NCBI GenBank assembly: GCA_040751755.1
Contig: JBFMHC010000033.1
Span: 55,960-119,959 of the forward strand
Direction of reading: 5' to 3'
DNA from: PFJX01 sp040751755
GTDB lineage: Bacteria > Pseudomonadota > Gammaproteobacteria > Burkholderiales > Thiobacillaceae
DNA length: 64,000 nt
Position numbers and translations under genes: made by a program. This document shows positions 41,232 through 49,616 of the stretch, piece by piece. How positions within the stretch are numbered: position 1 is the stretch's first letter; each line of letters starts with the position of its first letter. Under the pieces are notes generated by a model. That model worked only from the letters and a program-made list of their open reading frames with translations. It ran no database searches and was not told where the DNA came from.

Positions 41232-43457
41232 GTGCAGTTGAACCAGCGTGCCCGCCGTTTCCTCGGCCAGTTCGCCGCCAGTTGCGTACTCGTCCTCCTG
41301 CTCCTCGGCCAGGTCGGGGGCCTCTATCCCACCAACTTCATCGATCGTATCGACGCCGCGCTGTACGACCTCAAGGTGCGGCTGTCGCAGTCGGACCAGG
41401 TCGATGACCGCATCGTCATCGCCGACATCGACGAGAAGAGCCTCAAGGAACTCGGGCGTTGGCCCTGGTCGCGCGACCGGCTGGCGCAACTGACCACCAA
41501 CCTGTTCCAGCAGTATGGTGCCGCCGCACTGGGTTTCGACGTGGTGTTCGCGGAACCGGACCAGAGCTCCGGCCTGCCGGTCCTGGAGAAGCTCGCACGC
41601 GGACCGATGGCCGGTGACGCCGGCTTCGCCGCCAGCCTCGACCGCCTGCGCGGCCAGCTGGACTACGACGGCCGCTTCGCGGAGGCCCTGAAGAGCGGTC
41701 CGGCGGTGCTCGGCTATTACTTCGGCCTCCATGCCGGGCAGGCGAGCGTGGGCAGCCTGCCGGCGCCGCTGCTCGACTGCCAGGCCCTGTCCAGGCACGG
41801 CATCGAGCCCCCGCACGGCACCGGCTACGGCGGCAATCTGCCGCGCTTGCAGGCGCAGACGCCCTACGCGGGTTTCTTCAACGCCAACCAGGACTTCGAC
41901 GGCGTGATCCGCCGCCAGCCCCTGATCATCGAACACGGCGGCAAGTGCTATGGCTCGCTGGTGCTCAACCTGGTGCGTGCCGGCATGGGCGCGGACCAGC
42001 TGGAGGTCCTGCCCGCCGGCCAGTCAGGCCATGCCTGGCGGCCGCCGGTGCTCGCGGCAAAGGGTACGGACGTGGCGATCCCGCTCGACCCGCGCGCGAT
42101 GGCCCTGGTGCCCTATCGCAAGAGCGGCGCCTTCGCCTATGTCTCCGCCGCCGACATCATCGCCGGGCGCGCCCCCGCCGCCCTTCTGGAAGGGCGCATC
42201 GTCCTGGTCGGCTCCACCGCGCCGGGCCTGCTGGATCTGCGCTCCACGCCGACGGAGAAGGCCTTCGCGGGGGTGGAGATCCATGCCAACCTGATCGCCG
42301 GCATCCTCGACAACACCGTCAAGTGGGAGCCCTCGGGGCAGCGCGGCGTGTTCCTGCTCGGCGTGCTGCTGCTCGGCCTGATCCTGGCGGCGGCCTTGCC
42401 CTGGCTCACGCCGCTGTGGTCCGCGGCCCTGGCGGGCGGCCTGCTGCTGCTGCTGCTCGGCCTCGACCTCTACGCCTGGTACGGACTCGGCATGAGCCTC
42501 GCGATGGCCACGCCGATGCTCGCGGTGGCCGGCCTGTTCGTGCTCAACATGAGCTGGGGCTTCTTCGTCGAGGCGCGCTCCAAGGCACAGATCACGCGTC
42601 TGTTCGGTCAGTACGTGCCGCCCGAGCTGGTCGACGAGATGGCCAAGGACCCGGCGCGCTACAGCCTGCGCGGCGAGTCGCGCGTGATGAGCGTGCTGTT
42701 CTCCGACATCGTCGGCTTCACCAGCATCTCCGAGAAGCTGGAGGCGGCGCAGCTCGCGGAGATGCTCAACGTCTACCTCTCGGCCATGACGCGGGTGGTG
42801 CAGGACGGTCGCGGCACCATCGACAAGTACATCGGCGACGCCATCATGGCCTTCTGGGGCGCGCCCATGAGCGACGAGCGGCATGCGCGCGACGCGGTGC
42901 TGGCGGCCCTGGCGATGCAGGCCGCGCTGGACGACCTGAACCCGAGACTGGAGGCGAAGGGCTGGCCGCCGGTGCGTATCGGCGTGGGCGTCAACACCGG
43001 GCGCATGAGCGTGGGCAACATGGGCTCGGCGTTCCGCATGGCCTACACGGTGATGGCCGACGCGGTGAACCTGGCCTCGCGCCTGGAGTCGCTGACGCGC
43101 CAGTACGGCGTCGGCGTGCTGGTGGGCGAGGCGACGCGCGAGGCCTGTCCGGACCTGTCGTTCCAGATCGTCGACCGCGTGCGCGTCAAGGGCAAGGACG
43201 TGCCGGTGGCGATCCACGAGCCCCTGGGCGTGACCGCCGAGCTGCCGCCGGAGCGCCTCAAGGAGGCGGAGGGTTTCGCGGCGGCCTTCGCCGACTACCA
43301 GGCGCAGCGCTGGGACGAGGCGGAGATCAAGCTCATGGAATTGCGCAAGGCCAACGCGCGCAAGCTGTACGACGTCTACCTCGACCGCGTCACCCACTTC
43401 CGCTTCAATCCGCCCGCTCCCGACTGGGATGGCGTGTTCACCTTCACCAGCAAATGA
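41232..43457 (+). CDS. CHASE2 sensor adenylate/guanylate cyclase (class III)
   Basis: A 741-residue membrane protein. One N-terminal helix (RFLGQFAASCVLVLLLLG), an extracytoplasmic CHASE2 domain (about 40-340, DRIVIADIDEKSLKELGRWP), three closely spaced helices (about 350-440), then a class III cyclase domain. The metal aspartates are Asp492 in VLFSDIVGFTS and Asp536 in KYIGDAIMAF, and the motif GVGVNTGRMSVGNMGS is complete. A GTG at 41232 is the start, with a gaggtg ribosome binding site that overlaps the M48 stop. The next gene is a candidate cyclic-nucleotide phosphodiesterase. Confidence 0.93.
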   Translation: MQLNQRARRFLGQFAASCVLVLLLLGQVGGLYPTNFIDRIDAALYDLKVRLSQSDQVDDRIVIADIDEKSLKELGRWPWSRDRLAQLTTNLFQQYGAAALGFDVVFAEPDQSSGLPVLEKLARGPMAGDAGFAASLDRLRGQLDYDGRFAEALKSGPAVLGYYFGLHAGQASVGSLPAPLLDCQALSRHGIEPPHGTGYGGNLPRLQAQTPYAGFFNANQDFDGVIRRQPLIIEHGGKCYGSLVLNLVRAGMGADQLEVLPAGQSGHAWRPPVLAAKGTDVAIPLDPRAMALVPYRKSGAFAYVSAADIIAGRAPAALLEGRIVLVGSTAPGLLDLRSTPTEKAFAGVEIHANLIAGILDNTVKWEPSGQRGVFLLGVLLLGLILAAALPWLTPLWSAALAGGLLLLLLGLDLYAWYGLGMSLAMATPMLAVAGLFVLNMSWGFFVEARSKAQITRLFGQYVPPELVDEMAKDPARYSLRGESRVMSVLFSDIVGFTSISEKLEAAQLAEMLNVYLSAMTRVVQDGRGTIDKYIGDAIMAFWGAPMSDERHARDAVLAALAMQAALDDLNPRLEAKGWPPVRIGVGVNTGRMSVGNMGSAFRMAYTVMADAVNLASRLESLTRQYGVGVLVGEATREACPDLSFQIVDRVRVKGKDVPVAIHEPLGVTAELPPERLKEAEGFAAAFADYQAQRWDEAEIKLMELRKANARKLYDVYLDRVTHFRFNPPAPDWDGVFTFTSK

Positions 43458-43467
43458 CGCGACCGAC

Positions 43468-44229
43468 ATGAAACTGCGCGTCCTCGGTTGTTCCGGCGGC
43501 ATCGGCGACGGCCGGCATACCACGGCGTTCCTGCTCGACGACGACATCCTGCTGGATTGCGGCAGCGGCGTGACCACGCTCTCGCACGCCCAGCTGCGCG
43601 CCATCGACCATGTCTTCCTGACCCATGCCCACCTGGACCACATCCTTTCCCTGCCCTTGCTGCTCGACAGCGTCGGCGCGGAGCGCGGCCGGCCGCTGAC
43701 CCTGCACGGCCTGCCGGAGGTTCTGCAGACCCTCAAGGACCATCTCTTCAACTGGCAGATCTGGCCCGATTTCGCCCGCATCCCCACCCCGGAGGCGCCG
43801 TTCCTGCGCTACGAGCCGTTGCGGGTCGGCGAGCCGGTGCGCCTGGGCGCGCGCGAGGTCACGGCGGTCCCGGCGCGGCACGTGGTGCCGGCGGTGGGCT
43901 ACCTGTTGCGCGGCGCGGACGGGGGGCTGCTGTTCTCCGGCGACACCGCGGGCCACGAGGCGTTCTGGCAGCTCGCCAACGCCACGCCGGACCTGCGCCA
44001 CGTGGTCGTCGAGTGCTCCTTCCCGGATCACTTGGCAGCGATCGCGGAGGCGTCGAAACACTATTGCCCGCAGACCCTCGCCGCGGACCTGCGCGCCGCC
44101 AGGGCCGGGGCCGAGGTCTGGATCAGCCATCTCAAGCCCGGCGGCGAGGCCGCGATCATGGCCGAGCTGGCGGGCCACGGCGCGACGCGCGCCCGGGCCC
44201 TGCGCAACGGCCAGGTGTTCGAGCTGTAG
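43468..44229 (+). CDS. Metallo-beta-lactamase-fold phosphodiesterase, probable cyclic nucleotide PDE
   Basis: A 253-residue protein with the metal motif THAHLDHI and other ligands in ARHVVPAVGY, SGDTAGH and SHLKPG. The overall order of motifs resembles class II cAMP phosphodiesterases (CpdP-like) and RNase Z-type hydrolases. Because it follows a class III cyclase gene by 11 bases, breakdown of the cyclase product is the most likely role. Cytosolic; no signal peptide. Confidence 0.8.
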   Translation: MKLRVLGCSGGIGDGRHTTAFLLDDDILLDCGSGVTTLSHAQLRAIDHVFLTHAHLDHILSLPLLLDSVGAERGRPLTLHGLPEVLQTLKDHLFNWQIWPDFARIPTPEAPFLRYEPLRVGEPVRLGAREVTAVPARHVVPAVGYLLRGADGGLLFSGDTAGHEAFWQLANATPDLRHVVVECSFPDHLAAIAEASKHYCPQTLAADLRAARAGAEVWISHLKPGGEAAIMAELAGHGATRARALRNGQVFEL

Positions 44230-44245
44230 CGCGCCGGCGCGGGGC

Positions 44246-44273
44246 AAAAAAAAGGAGGGGCAGAGCCCCTCCT
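44246..44273 (-). terminator. Terminator of fccAB
   Basis: On the minus strand: stem aggaggggc/gcccctcct (44253-44261 and 44265-44273, loop aga), followed by eight T (A-run at 44246-44253 on the plus strand). It lies 22 bases after the fccB stop and also before the end of the convergent phosphodiesterase gene. Confidence 0.9.
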
Positions 44274-44294
44274 CGCGTCTGACGATCTGCCGGA

Positions 44295-45587
44295 TCAGAG
44301 ATTCAGCGTGTCGTTCAGCACGTTCTCCTTCCAGGAGTGCATGTAGGCCAGCTCCAGTTCGCTCTCCTCCTTGGAGATGCCGTTTGCGCCCTTGGGCGGC
44401 ACCAGGGACTTCTTCTCCGGATCCCAGCGGAACACAGTCGCCACGTGGAAGGCCGTGCTGTCCGAGCTGGCGGAGTAGCAGGTGTTGGTCACCACGGGGG
44501 CGGGGTCGGGCTGGCGGCCGGCGAAGATCTCGGACAGGCCGTAGGCGCACATCTTCGCGGTGTTGTTCGCCACCGAGCCGGACTTCGGGAAGTTGGTCAG
44601 CGCGGAGTCGCCCAGGATGTGCACGTTCGGCACCACCTTGGATTCGAAGGTGGTGTAGTCGATGGTGCACCAGGTGCCGCTGTTGCCGTCGCGCACGCCG
44701 GCCATGCCGCAGACCTCGGCGGCGCGCATGGGCGGTACGACGTTGATCACGTCGCCCTTCACGTCGTCGAACTCGGTGCCCACCATCATCTTCTTGGTGT
44801 CCACGGAGCGCGGCATGTTGTTGGGGCGGTAGTCGATCATGCTGTTGTCGGTGCCGTAGCCGTAGTGCTTCTTCCAGGCGGCCAGGAACAGGGGCTTCTT
44901 GGAGGCGATGTCCTCGTTGCCGTCCAGGACGATGACCTTGGACTTGGGCTTGGCCTGCTTGAAGTAGTGGGCGACCAGGCAGGCGCGCTCGTAGGGGCCG
45001 GGCGGGCAGCGGTAGGGCGCCTTGGGCACGGACATGACGAACACGCCGCCGTCCGGCATCGCCTCCAGCTGCTTGCGCAGGGTGGCGGTCTGCGGGCCGG
45101 CCTTCCAGGCGTGCATCACGGTCTTCTGCGCCTCGGCGTCATAGCCCTGCACCTTGTCGAACATCAGCTCGATGCCGCCGGCCAGCACCAGGCGGTCGTA
45201 GGCGAAGGTCTGGCCGCCGGCGGTCTTCACGGTGCGGCCCTTGGTGTCGATGGCGGTGACGGTGTCGTGCACGAAGGCGTCCACCACCTTCTTGATGCCG
45301 TCATACGGGCGGGTGATGTCCTCCATCTTGGCGATGCCCGCCAGCACCTCGTTGGAGGTGGGGCAGGAGACGAACTGCTTGTTCGGCTCGATGATCGTGA
45401 CCTCGGCGTTGGGGGTCCACATCTTCATGTAGCGCGCGAAGGTGGAGCCGCCGAAGCCGGCGCCCACGACGACGATCTTGGGCTTGGCGCTGGCGCCCAC
45501 GGTGGCGCAGCCGGACAGCGCGCCCAGGGAGACGGCGCCGGCGGCGCCCGCGGATGCCTTCAGGAAATCGCGACGGTCAAAAGTCAT
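44295..45587 (-). CDS. fccB: Sulfide dehydrogenase (flavocytochrome c) flavin subunit FccB
   Basis: A 430-residue periplasmic flavoprotein that oxidises sulfide to sulfur and passes electrons to the cytochrome subunit. Twin-arginine signal (RRDFLKASAG), FAD Rossmann motif VVVGAGFGGSTFARYM, Cys75 in FVSCPTSNEV (position of the covalent FAD Cys in Allochromatium), and the redox disulfide cysteines in YRCPPGPYERA and VTNTCYS. All expected residues are present. The signal ends in ALSGC, a possible lipobox, so membrane anchoring is conceivable. It lies 21 bases after fccA in the same operon. Confidence 0.96.
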   Translation of the reverse strand: MTFDRRDFLKASAGAAGAVSLGALSGCATVGASAKPKIVVVGAGFGGSTFARYMKMWTPNAEVTIIEPNKQFVSCPTSNEVLAGIAKMEDITRPYDGIKKVVDAFVHDTVTAIDTKGRTVKTAGGQTFAYDRLVLAGGIELMFDKVQGYDAEAQKTVMHAWKAGPQTATLRKQLEAMPDGGVFVMSVPKAPYRCPPGPYERACLVAHYFKQAKPKSKVIVLDGNEDIASKKPLFLAAWKKHYGYGTDNSMIDYRPNNMPRSVDTKKMMVGTEFDDVKGDVINVVPPMRAAEVCGMAGVRDGNSGTWCTIDYTTFESKVVPNVHILGDSALTNFPKSGSVANNTAKMCAYGLSEIFAGRQPDPAPVVTNTCYSASSDSTAFHVATVFRWDPEKKSLVPPKGANGISKEESELELAYMHSWKENVLNDTLNL

Positions 45588-45608
45588 GTTGTTTCTCCTC
45601 TATCGCGC

Positions 45609-45914
45609 TTATTTGACGGCGTGGAAATACTTGGCCAATGCCTCGTATTCGGCGTCGGTGTAGCCGTTGGCGTGCTTGGCCATGACGGTGGCGGGGCGGG
45701 TGCCGTCACGGAAGGCCTTCATCTGGTCGACGAAGTATTTGACGTCCAGGCCGGCCAGGCTGGGGATGGCGCCGGCGCTCTTGCCGTCGGTGCCGTGGCA
45801 GTAGGAACAGTTGGCGGCCATGAAACGGGCGCGGGTGTCGACGGCCTGGGCCGTTGCGACGGTACCCAGCATGCCGGCGGCGAGCAGGCAAAGTGCGGTG
45901 AGTCTTTTCTCCAT
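45609..45914 (-). CDS. fccA: Monohaem cytochrome c subunit of sulfide dehydrogenase, FccA
   Basis: A 101-residue exported cytochrome c with signal peptide (MEKRLTALCLLAAGMLGTVA) and one CxxCH haem site (CSYCHG), and a distal Met (TVMAKHANGY). The diheme FccA of Allochromatium is about twice as long; this short type resembles the FccA of Chlorobium and some Thiobacillus. The start at 45914 follows a ggagg ribosome binding site. It is the first gene of fccAB and lies 46 bases downstream of an 18-bp palindrome. Confidence 0.93.
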   Translation of the reverse strand: MEKRLTALCLLAAGMLGTVATAQAVDTRARFMAANCSYCHGTDGKSAGAIPSLAGLDVKYFVDQMKAFRDGTRPATVMAKHANGYTDAEYEALAKYFHAVK

Positions 45915-45960
45915 CACATCCTCCAGAAACGAAAAGGGGATTTCATCCAACCGAAACGGT

Positions 45961-45978
45961 GCCTGACCTAGGTCAGGC
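45961..45978. promoter_or_regulatory. 18-bp perfect palindrome upstream of fccAB (candidate operator)
   Basis: gcctgacctaggtcaggc is its own reverse complement. It is centred about 55 bases before the fccA start, where a regulator controlling the promoter would bind. The half-site is gcctgacct. No T-run follows, so it is not a terminator, and there is no gene on either side that it could terminate. Confidence 0.55.
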
Positions 45979-46028
45979 CCCTAGTACGGAAGGCAGATGG
46001 TTGCATGGGAAAAAATCAGGGTCAACAA

Positions 46029-46056
46029 GCAAACCCTAATATTGCTGCGGGTTTGC
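46029..46056 (-). terminator. Likely terminator of the hrcA-dyp-eamA-hemH unit
   Basis: Arms gcaaaccc (46029-46036) and gggtttgc (46049-46056) with a 12-base loop, starting 2 bases after the hemH stop on the minus strand and followed there by a short T-rich stretch (ttgttg). Weaker than the other terminators listed. Confidence 0.55.
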
Positions 46057-46057
46057 G

Positions 46058-47164
46058 CTAATTTTTTGCTTCGAGGGCGTGTGCCCTCTCCTGCCTTGAC
46101 CTGGCCTTAACCATTTCCTCGTCCTGGTCATAATTTTCGTCCAGCCAACCGGCCAGATTCGACTGTACGAGGTCGGCGAGCGCAGCGATCCACAGGGGGC
46201 GATCGTTCAGCGCCGGGATGTAGTGGTATTCGCCGCCGCCGGCCTTGAGGAACTCGGCCTTGCCCTCCATGCCGATCTCCTCCAGGGTCTCCAGGCAGTC
46301 GGCGACGAAGCCGGGGCAGATCACGTCGACCCGGCGGGTTTTGGCGTGGCCCAGTTCCTCCAGGGTGGCCGAGGTATAGGGCTTGAGCCATTCCGCGCGG
46401 CCGAAGCGCGACTGGAAGGTGACGCGGTACTGCTCGGGCGCGAGGCCCAGGGCCTCGGCCAGCAGGCGGCCGGTCTTGCGGCATTCGCAGTGGTAGGGGT
46501 CGCCCAGGTCGAGGCTGCGGCGCGGTACGCCGTGGAAGCTCATCACCAGCACATCTGGGCGGCCGCGCTCCGCCCAGTAGGCCTCGACGCCCTGGCGCAG
46601 TGCCTGGATGTAGCCCGGATGGTCGTGGAAGTTGCGCACGGCGCGCAGCGCGGGCGGGTTGCGGGTGCGCCGCAGGGTCTGCCACACCGCGTCGAGCGCG
46701 GAGCCCGTGCTGCTGGCGGCGTACTGCGGGTAGAGCGGCAGCACCAGCAGACGGTCCACGCCCCGCGCCTTGAGGGCGGCGATCCGGCCGGCGACATCGG
46801 GCTCGCCGTAGCGCATGGCGTAGTCCACCAGCACCGGCTCCTTCACGCGCTGTTCCAGCTGGCCCTTGAGCAGGGCGGTCATGCGCTCCGTGAACACCTT
46901 CAGGGGCGAGCCCTCGGGGCGCCAGATGGAGGCGTATTTCGCGGCGGATTTCCTGGGCCGGGTGTTGAGGATGATGCCGTTGAGGATCAGCCACCACACG
47001 GGCCTGGGGATCTCCACCACGCGCCGGTCCCAAAGGAATTCCTTGAGGTAGGGGCGCAGGGCCTCGGCGGTGGGGGCGGCGGGGGTGCCGAGGTTGACCA
47101 GCAGCACGCCGACGCGCGCGGGCTGGTCGTGTTTGTAGGGCGGTTCGGGCAGGTAGAAGGGCAT
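46058..47164 (-). CDS. hemH: Ferrochelatase HemH
   Basis: A 368-residue enzyme that inserts Fe(II) into protoporphyrin IX, the last step of haem synthesis. Motifs: GVLLVNLGTP, VMSFHGVPRRSL (catalytic His), FQSRFGRAEWLKPYT, and CPGFVADCLETLEEIG. Length is normal with a charged C-terminal tail. It ends the leftward run hrcA, dyp, eamA, hemH; linkage with a haem peroxidase gene makes functional sense. Confidence 0.97.
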   Translation of the reverse strand: MPFYLPEPPYKHDQPARVGVLLVNLGTPAAPTAEALRPYLKEFLWDRRVVEIPRPVWWLILNGIILNTRPRKSAAKYASIWRPEGSPLKVFTERMTALLKGQLEQRVKEPVLVDYAMRYGEPDVAGRIAALKARGVDRLLVLPLYPQYAASSTGSALDAVWQTLRRTRNPPALRAVRNFHDHPGYIQALRQGVEAYWAERGRPDVLVMSFHGVPRRSLDLGDPYHCECRKTGRLLAEALGLAPEQYRVTFQSRFGRAEWLKPYTSATLEELGHAKTRRVDVICPGFVADCLETLEEIGMEGKAEFLKAGGGEYHYIPALNDRPLWIAALADLVQSNLAGWLDENYDQDEEMVKARSRQERAHALEAKN

Positions 47165-47174
47165 GTCGGATCGC

Positions 47175-47609
47175 TTAACGTTTGAGTCCCAGGATCACCA
47201 CGCCCGCCGCCACCAGGCCGATGCCCAGCCATTCGCGCGGGCTGGGGCGCTCGCCCAGGAAGATGACGGCGAAGATCGCCACCAGGACCAGACTGAGCTT
47301 GTCGATGGGGGCGACCTTGGAGGCTTCGCCCATCTGCAGGGCGCGGAAGTAGCTGACCCAGGAGGCCCCCGTGGCGAGGGCGGAGAGGGTCAGGAAGGTC
47401 CAGGTGTGGGCGGATAGGGCGAGGGGATTGCTCCACTTGCCGGTGAGCGCGACGAAGGTGGCCAGCACCAGGAGGATGATGAAGGTGCGGACCAGCGTCG
47501 CCAGGTCCGAGTCCACGCCCTGCAGGCCCAGCTTGGCGAAGATCGCGGTGAGGGCCGCGAACACCGCCGACAGCAGGGCCCAGTGGAACCAGCTCAGGCC
47601 GCCTTCCAT
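47175..47609 (-). CDS. Single-domain EamA family membrane protein
   Basis: A 144-residue protein with four to five helices forming one EamA repeat (SAVFAALTAIFAKLGLQGVD, LGERPSPREWLGIGLVAAG). Such short DMT proteins work as dimers. Substrate unknown. 10 bases after the DyP gene and 10 before hemH, so cotranscribed. Confidence 0.9.
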   Translation of the reverse strand: MEGGLSWFHWALLSAVFAALTAIFAKLGLQGVDSDLATLVRTFIILLVLATFVALTGKWSNPLALSAHTWTFLTLSALATGASWVSYFRALQMGEASKVAPIDKLSLVLVAIFAVIFLGERPSPREWLGIGLVAAGVVILGLKR

Positions 47610-47619
47610 GGCCTTCGCC

Positions 47620-48543
47620 TCAGAGCCCCAGGGCGCGCAGGTCCAGGCGCGCGCCGGCCATGGGCGGGCACCAGAAGTAGGCGCCGGTGACAGGGCGGGT
47701 GAAGCGGAACAGGGCGTCGACGATGCCGTCCTCCTGCCCCGTCATGCGCCTGAGCTGCGCCTCGAAGGCGCTGGCGTCGCGGCCGAAGGCGAGGAAGGCC
47801 AGGCCGGCCCGGCCGCAGTCCGCCCACGGCATGGAGCGGCGCAGCACGAAGGCCTCGGGGTCGAAGCTTTCCTGCGCGGTGCGCTTCACGTGCGCGCTCT
47901 CCGGGGCATCGTCGATCTCCTCGTTGTCCGCCCTGCGGCGGCCGAAGGTGTCGTCCTGCTCGGCGGCGGACATGCCCTGGAAGCGGTCCAGGTCGTGCAC
48001 CCACTGCTGCAGCGCGGCGAGGCTGCCGCCGTCCAGGCCGTCCCCCTGCCCGGAGGCGAAGGCGGCGGCGAGGGCAGCGTCGCCCTGCGGGTTCTCGGTG
48101 CCGTCCTCGTAGCCGGTGAGGTCGCGGCTGTCCTCGTAGCGAAAGGTCTCCAGGTCGCGCGACAGCGTGAGGGCGGGGGCCAGCAGACGTTCGATCCCGC
48201 GTGCCCGGTGCAGCAGGGTGCCGCGGTCCTCACCGTGCAGCCAGCACCACAGGGCGGCGGGAGTGGAGGGGATTTCAAGCGCGTCGGACTTGAAGGCGGG
48301 AAAGTCGTGCAGGCCCGGGATGTCGCGGCCCAGGGCCCGCGCAAGGGGGGCGCCGATGCCGAGCACGGCGTGCGTGCCGTCCACGTCGCCGGCCAAACGC
48401 GCCAGGGCGTCGCGCAGGCGTTCCGCTGTGGCTGTGGGCGACAGGTCGAACTGCAGATGCCGGGCGGCGGCGGGGACGGCGGCGAGGATGCCGGGCTGGT
48501 GCAGGCTCACGGGGGCTCCAGACGTGCGGTCGTTGGCGACCAA
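47620..48543 (-). CDS. DyP-type haem peroxidase
   Basis: A 307-residue dye-decolourising peroxidase. The distal haem motif GYEDGTENP contains the catalytic Asp, and the axial haem His lies in ESAHVKRT. No Tat signal, so cytosolic (class P/B like). The physiological substrate is unknown; encapsulin-linked relatives protect against peroxide, but no encapsulin gene or targeting tail is seen here. Confidence 0.93.
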   Translation of the reverse strand: MVANDRTSGAPVSLHQPGILAAVPAAARHLQFDLSPTATAERLRDALARLAGDVDGTHAVLGIGAPLARALGRDIPGLHDFPAFKSDALEIPSTPAALWCWLHGEDRGTLLHRARGIERLLAPALTLSRDLETFRYEDSRDLTGYEDGTENPQGDAALAAAFASGQGDGLDGGSLAALQQWVHDLDRFQGMSAAEQDDTFGRRRADNEEIDDAPESAHVKRTAQESFDPEAFVLRRSMPWADCGRAGLAFLAFGRDASAFEAQLRRMTGQEDGIVDALFRFTRPVTGAYFWCPPMAGARLDLRALGL

Positions 48544-48558
48544 GACTAACCGAAAAGC

Positions 48559-49578
48559 CTAGTGATAGGAGAGGGCGTTGGAGAGCAGGCGGGCGGTGAT
48601 GTCGACGATGGGGATGACGCGCTCGTAGGCCATGCGCGTGGGGCCGATGACGCCGAGGGTGCCCACCACCTCGCCGTCCACCTCGTAGGGCGCGGCGATC
48701 ACGCTGCACTCGTCCAGCGGCGTGACGCCCGATTCGGCGCCGATGAAGATCTGCACGCCGCTGGCGGCGTGGCCGATGTCCATGAGCTGCATCAGCTCGG
48801 TCTTCTGCTCGAACAGGCCGAACAGCTCGCGCAGGCGGGTCATGTTGGTCGACAGCTCCGGCGCCTGCAGCAGGTTGCGTTCGCCCGCCAGCACGTATTC
48901 CTTGCCGGCGCCGCCGAAGGCCTCGCTGCCGGCGTTCACCACTGCCGCCATGAGCCGGCTGATGTCCGACTGCAGTTCCGCCAGCTCGTGCGCCAGGCGC
49001 GGCTGCACGTCCTCGAAGGAATGACCGGCGAAGTGCTGGTTGAAGTAATTGGCGGCACGTGTGAGCTGGCCGGCGGTGAAGGGCTTGTCGGTGATCAGCA
49101 CGCGGTTCTGCACCTCGCCGTCGTGCGTCACCATGATCAGCAGCACGCGCTTCTCGGAGAGGGCGAGGAACTCGATCTGGCGCAGCGCCTGGTTGCGTCG
49201 CTTCGGCGTCATCACCACGCCGGCGTGGGCGGTCAGCTCGGCGAGCAGGTGCGAGGCGGTGGTGACCAGGCGCTGCGGGTCGTCCGGCGCCAGGCTGGAC
49301 TGCAGCTGCCGCACCTCCACCTGCGCCAGCGGCTTCACCGTCAGCAGGCTGTCGACGAACAGGCGGTAGCCCTTGGCGGTGGGGATGCGCCCGGCCGAGG
49401 TGTGGGGGCTGGCGATGAAGCCGCCTTCCTCCAGGTCCGCCATGACGTTGCGGATCGAGGCCGGCGAGAGGTTGAGGCCGGCCTGTTTGGACAGGGTGCG
49501 CGAGCCCACGGGCTGGCCGTCCTCGATGTAGCGTTCCACGAGGTGTTTGAGGAGGATGCGGGCGCGGTCGTTGAGCAT
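48559..49578 (-). CDS. hrcA: Heat-inducible transcription repressor HrcA
   Basis: A 339-residue repressor of groE/dnaK operons that binds CIRCE elements and needs GroEL for activity. N-terminal winged helix (LNDRARILLKHLVERYIEDG, NLSPASIRNVMADLEE) and the regulatory GAF-like domain (AESGVTPLDECSVIAAPYE). No CIRCE repeat is seen next to htpG or hrcA itself in this window. Confidence 0.96.
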   Translation of the reverse strand: MLNDRARILLKHLVERYIEDGQPVGSRTLSKQAGLNLSPASIRNVMADLEEGGFIASPHTSAGRIPTAKGYRLFVDSLLTVKPLAQVEVRQLQSSLAPDDPQRLVTTASHLLAELTAHAGVVMTPKRRNQALRQIEFLALSEKRVLLIMVTHDGEVQNRVLITDKPFTAGQLTRAANYFNQHFAGHSFEDVQPRLAHELAELQSDISRLMAAVVNAGSEAFGGAGKEYVLAGERNLLQAPELSTNMTRLRELFGLFEQKTELMQLMDIGHAASGVQIFIGAESGVTPLDECSVIAAPYEVDGEVVGTLGVIGPTRMAYERVIPIVDITARLLSNALSYH

Positions 49579-49601
49579 GGTCGGGAGTCGGTTGCCGGTG
49601 G

Positions 49602-49607
49602 CTATAA
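49602..49607 (+). promoter_or_regulatory. TATAAT -10 box of nadK, close to the start codon
   Basis: A perfect TATAAT ends 10 bases before the nadK ATG. Transcription would begin within about 0-4 bases of the start codon, leaving no room for a ribosome binding site. The -35 region is weak. Confidence 0.5.
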
Positions 49608-49616
49608 TTTCACGCC

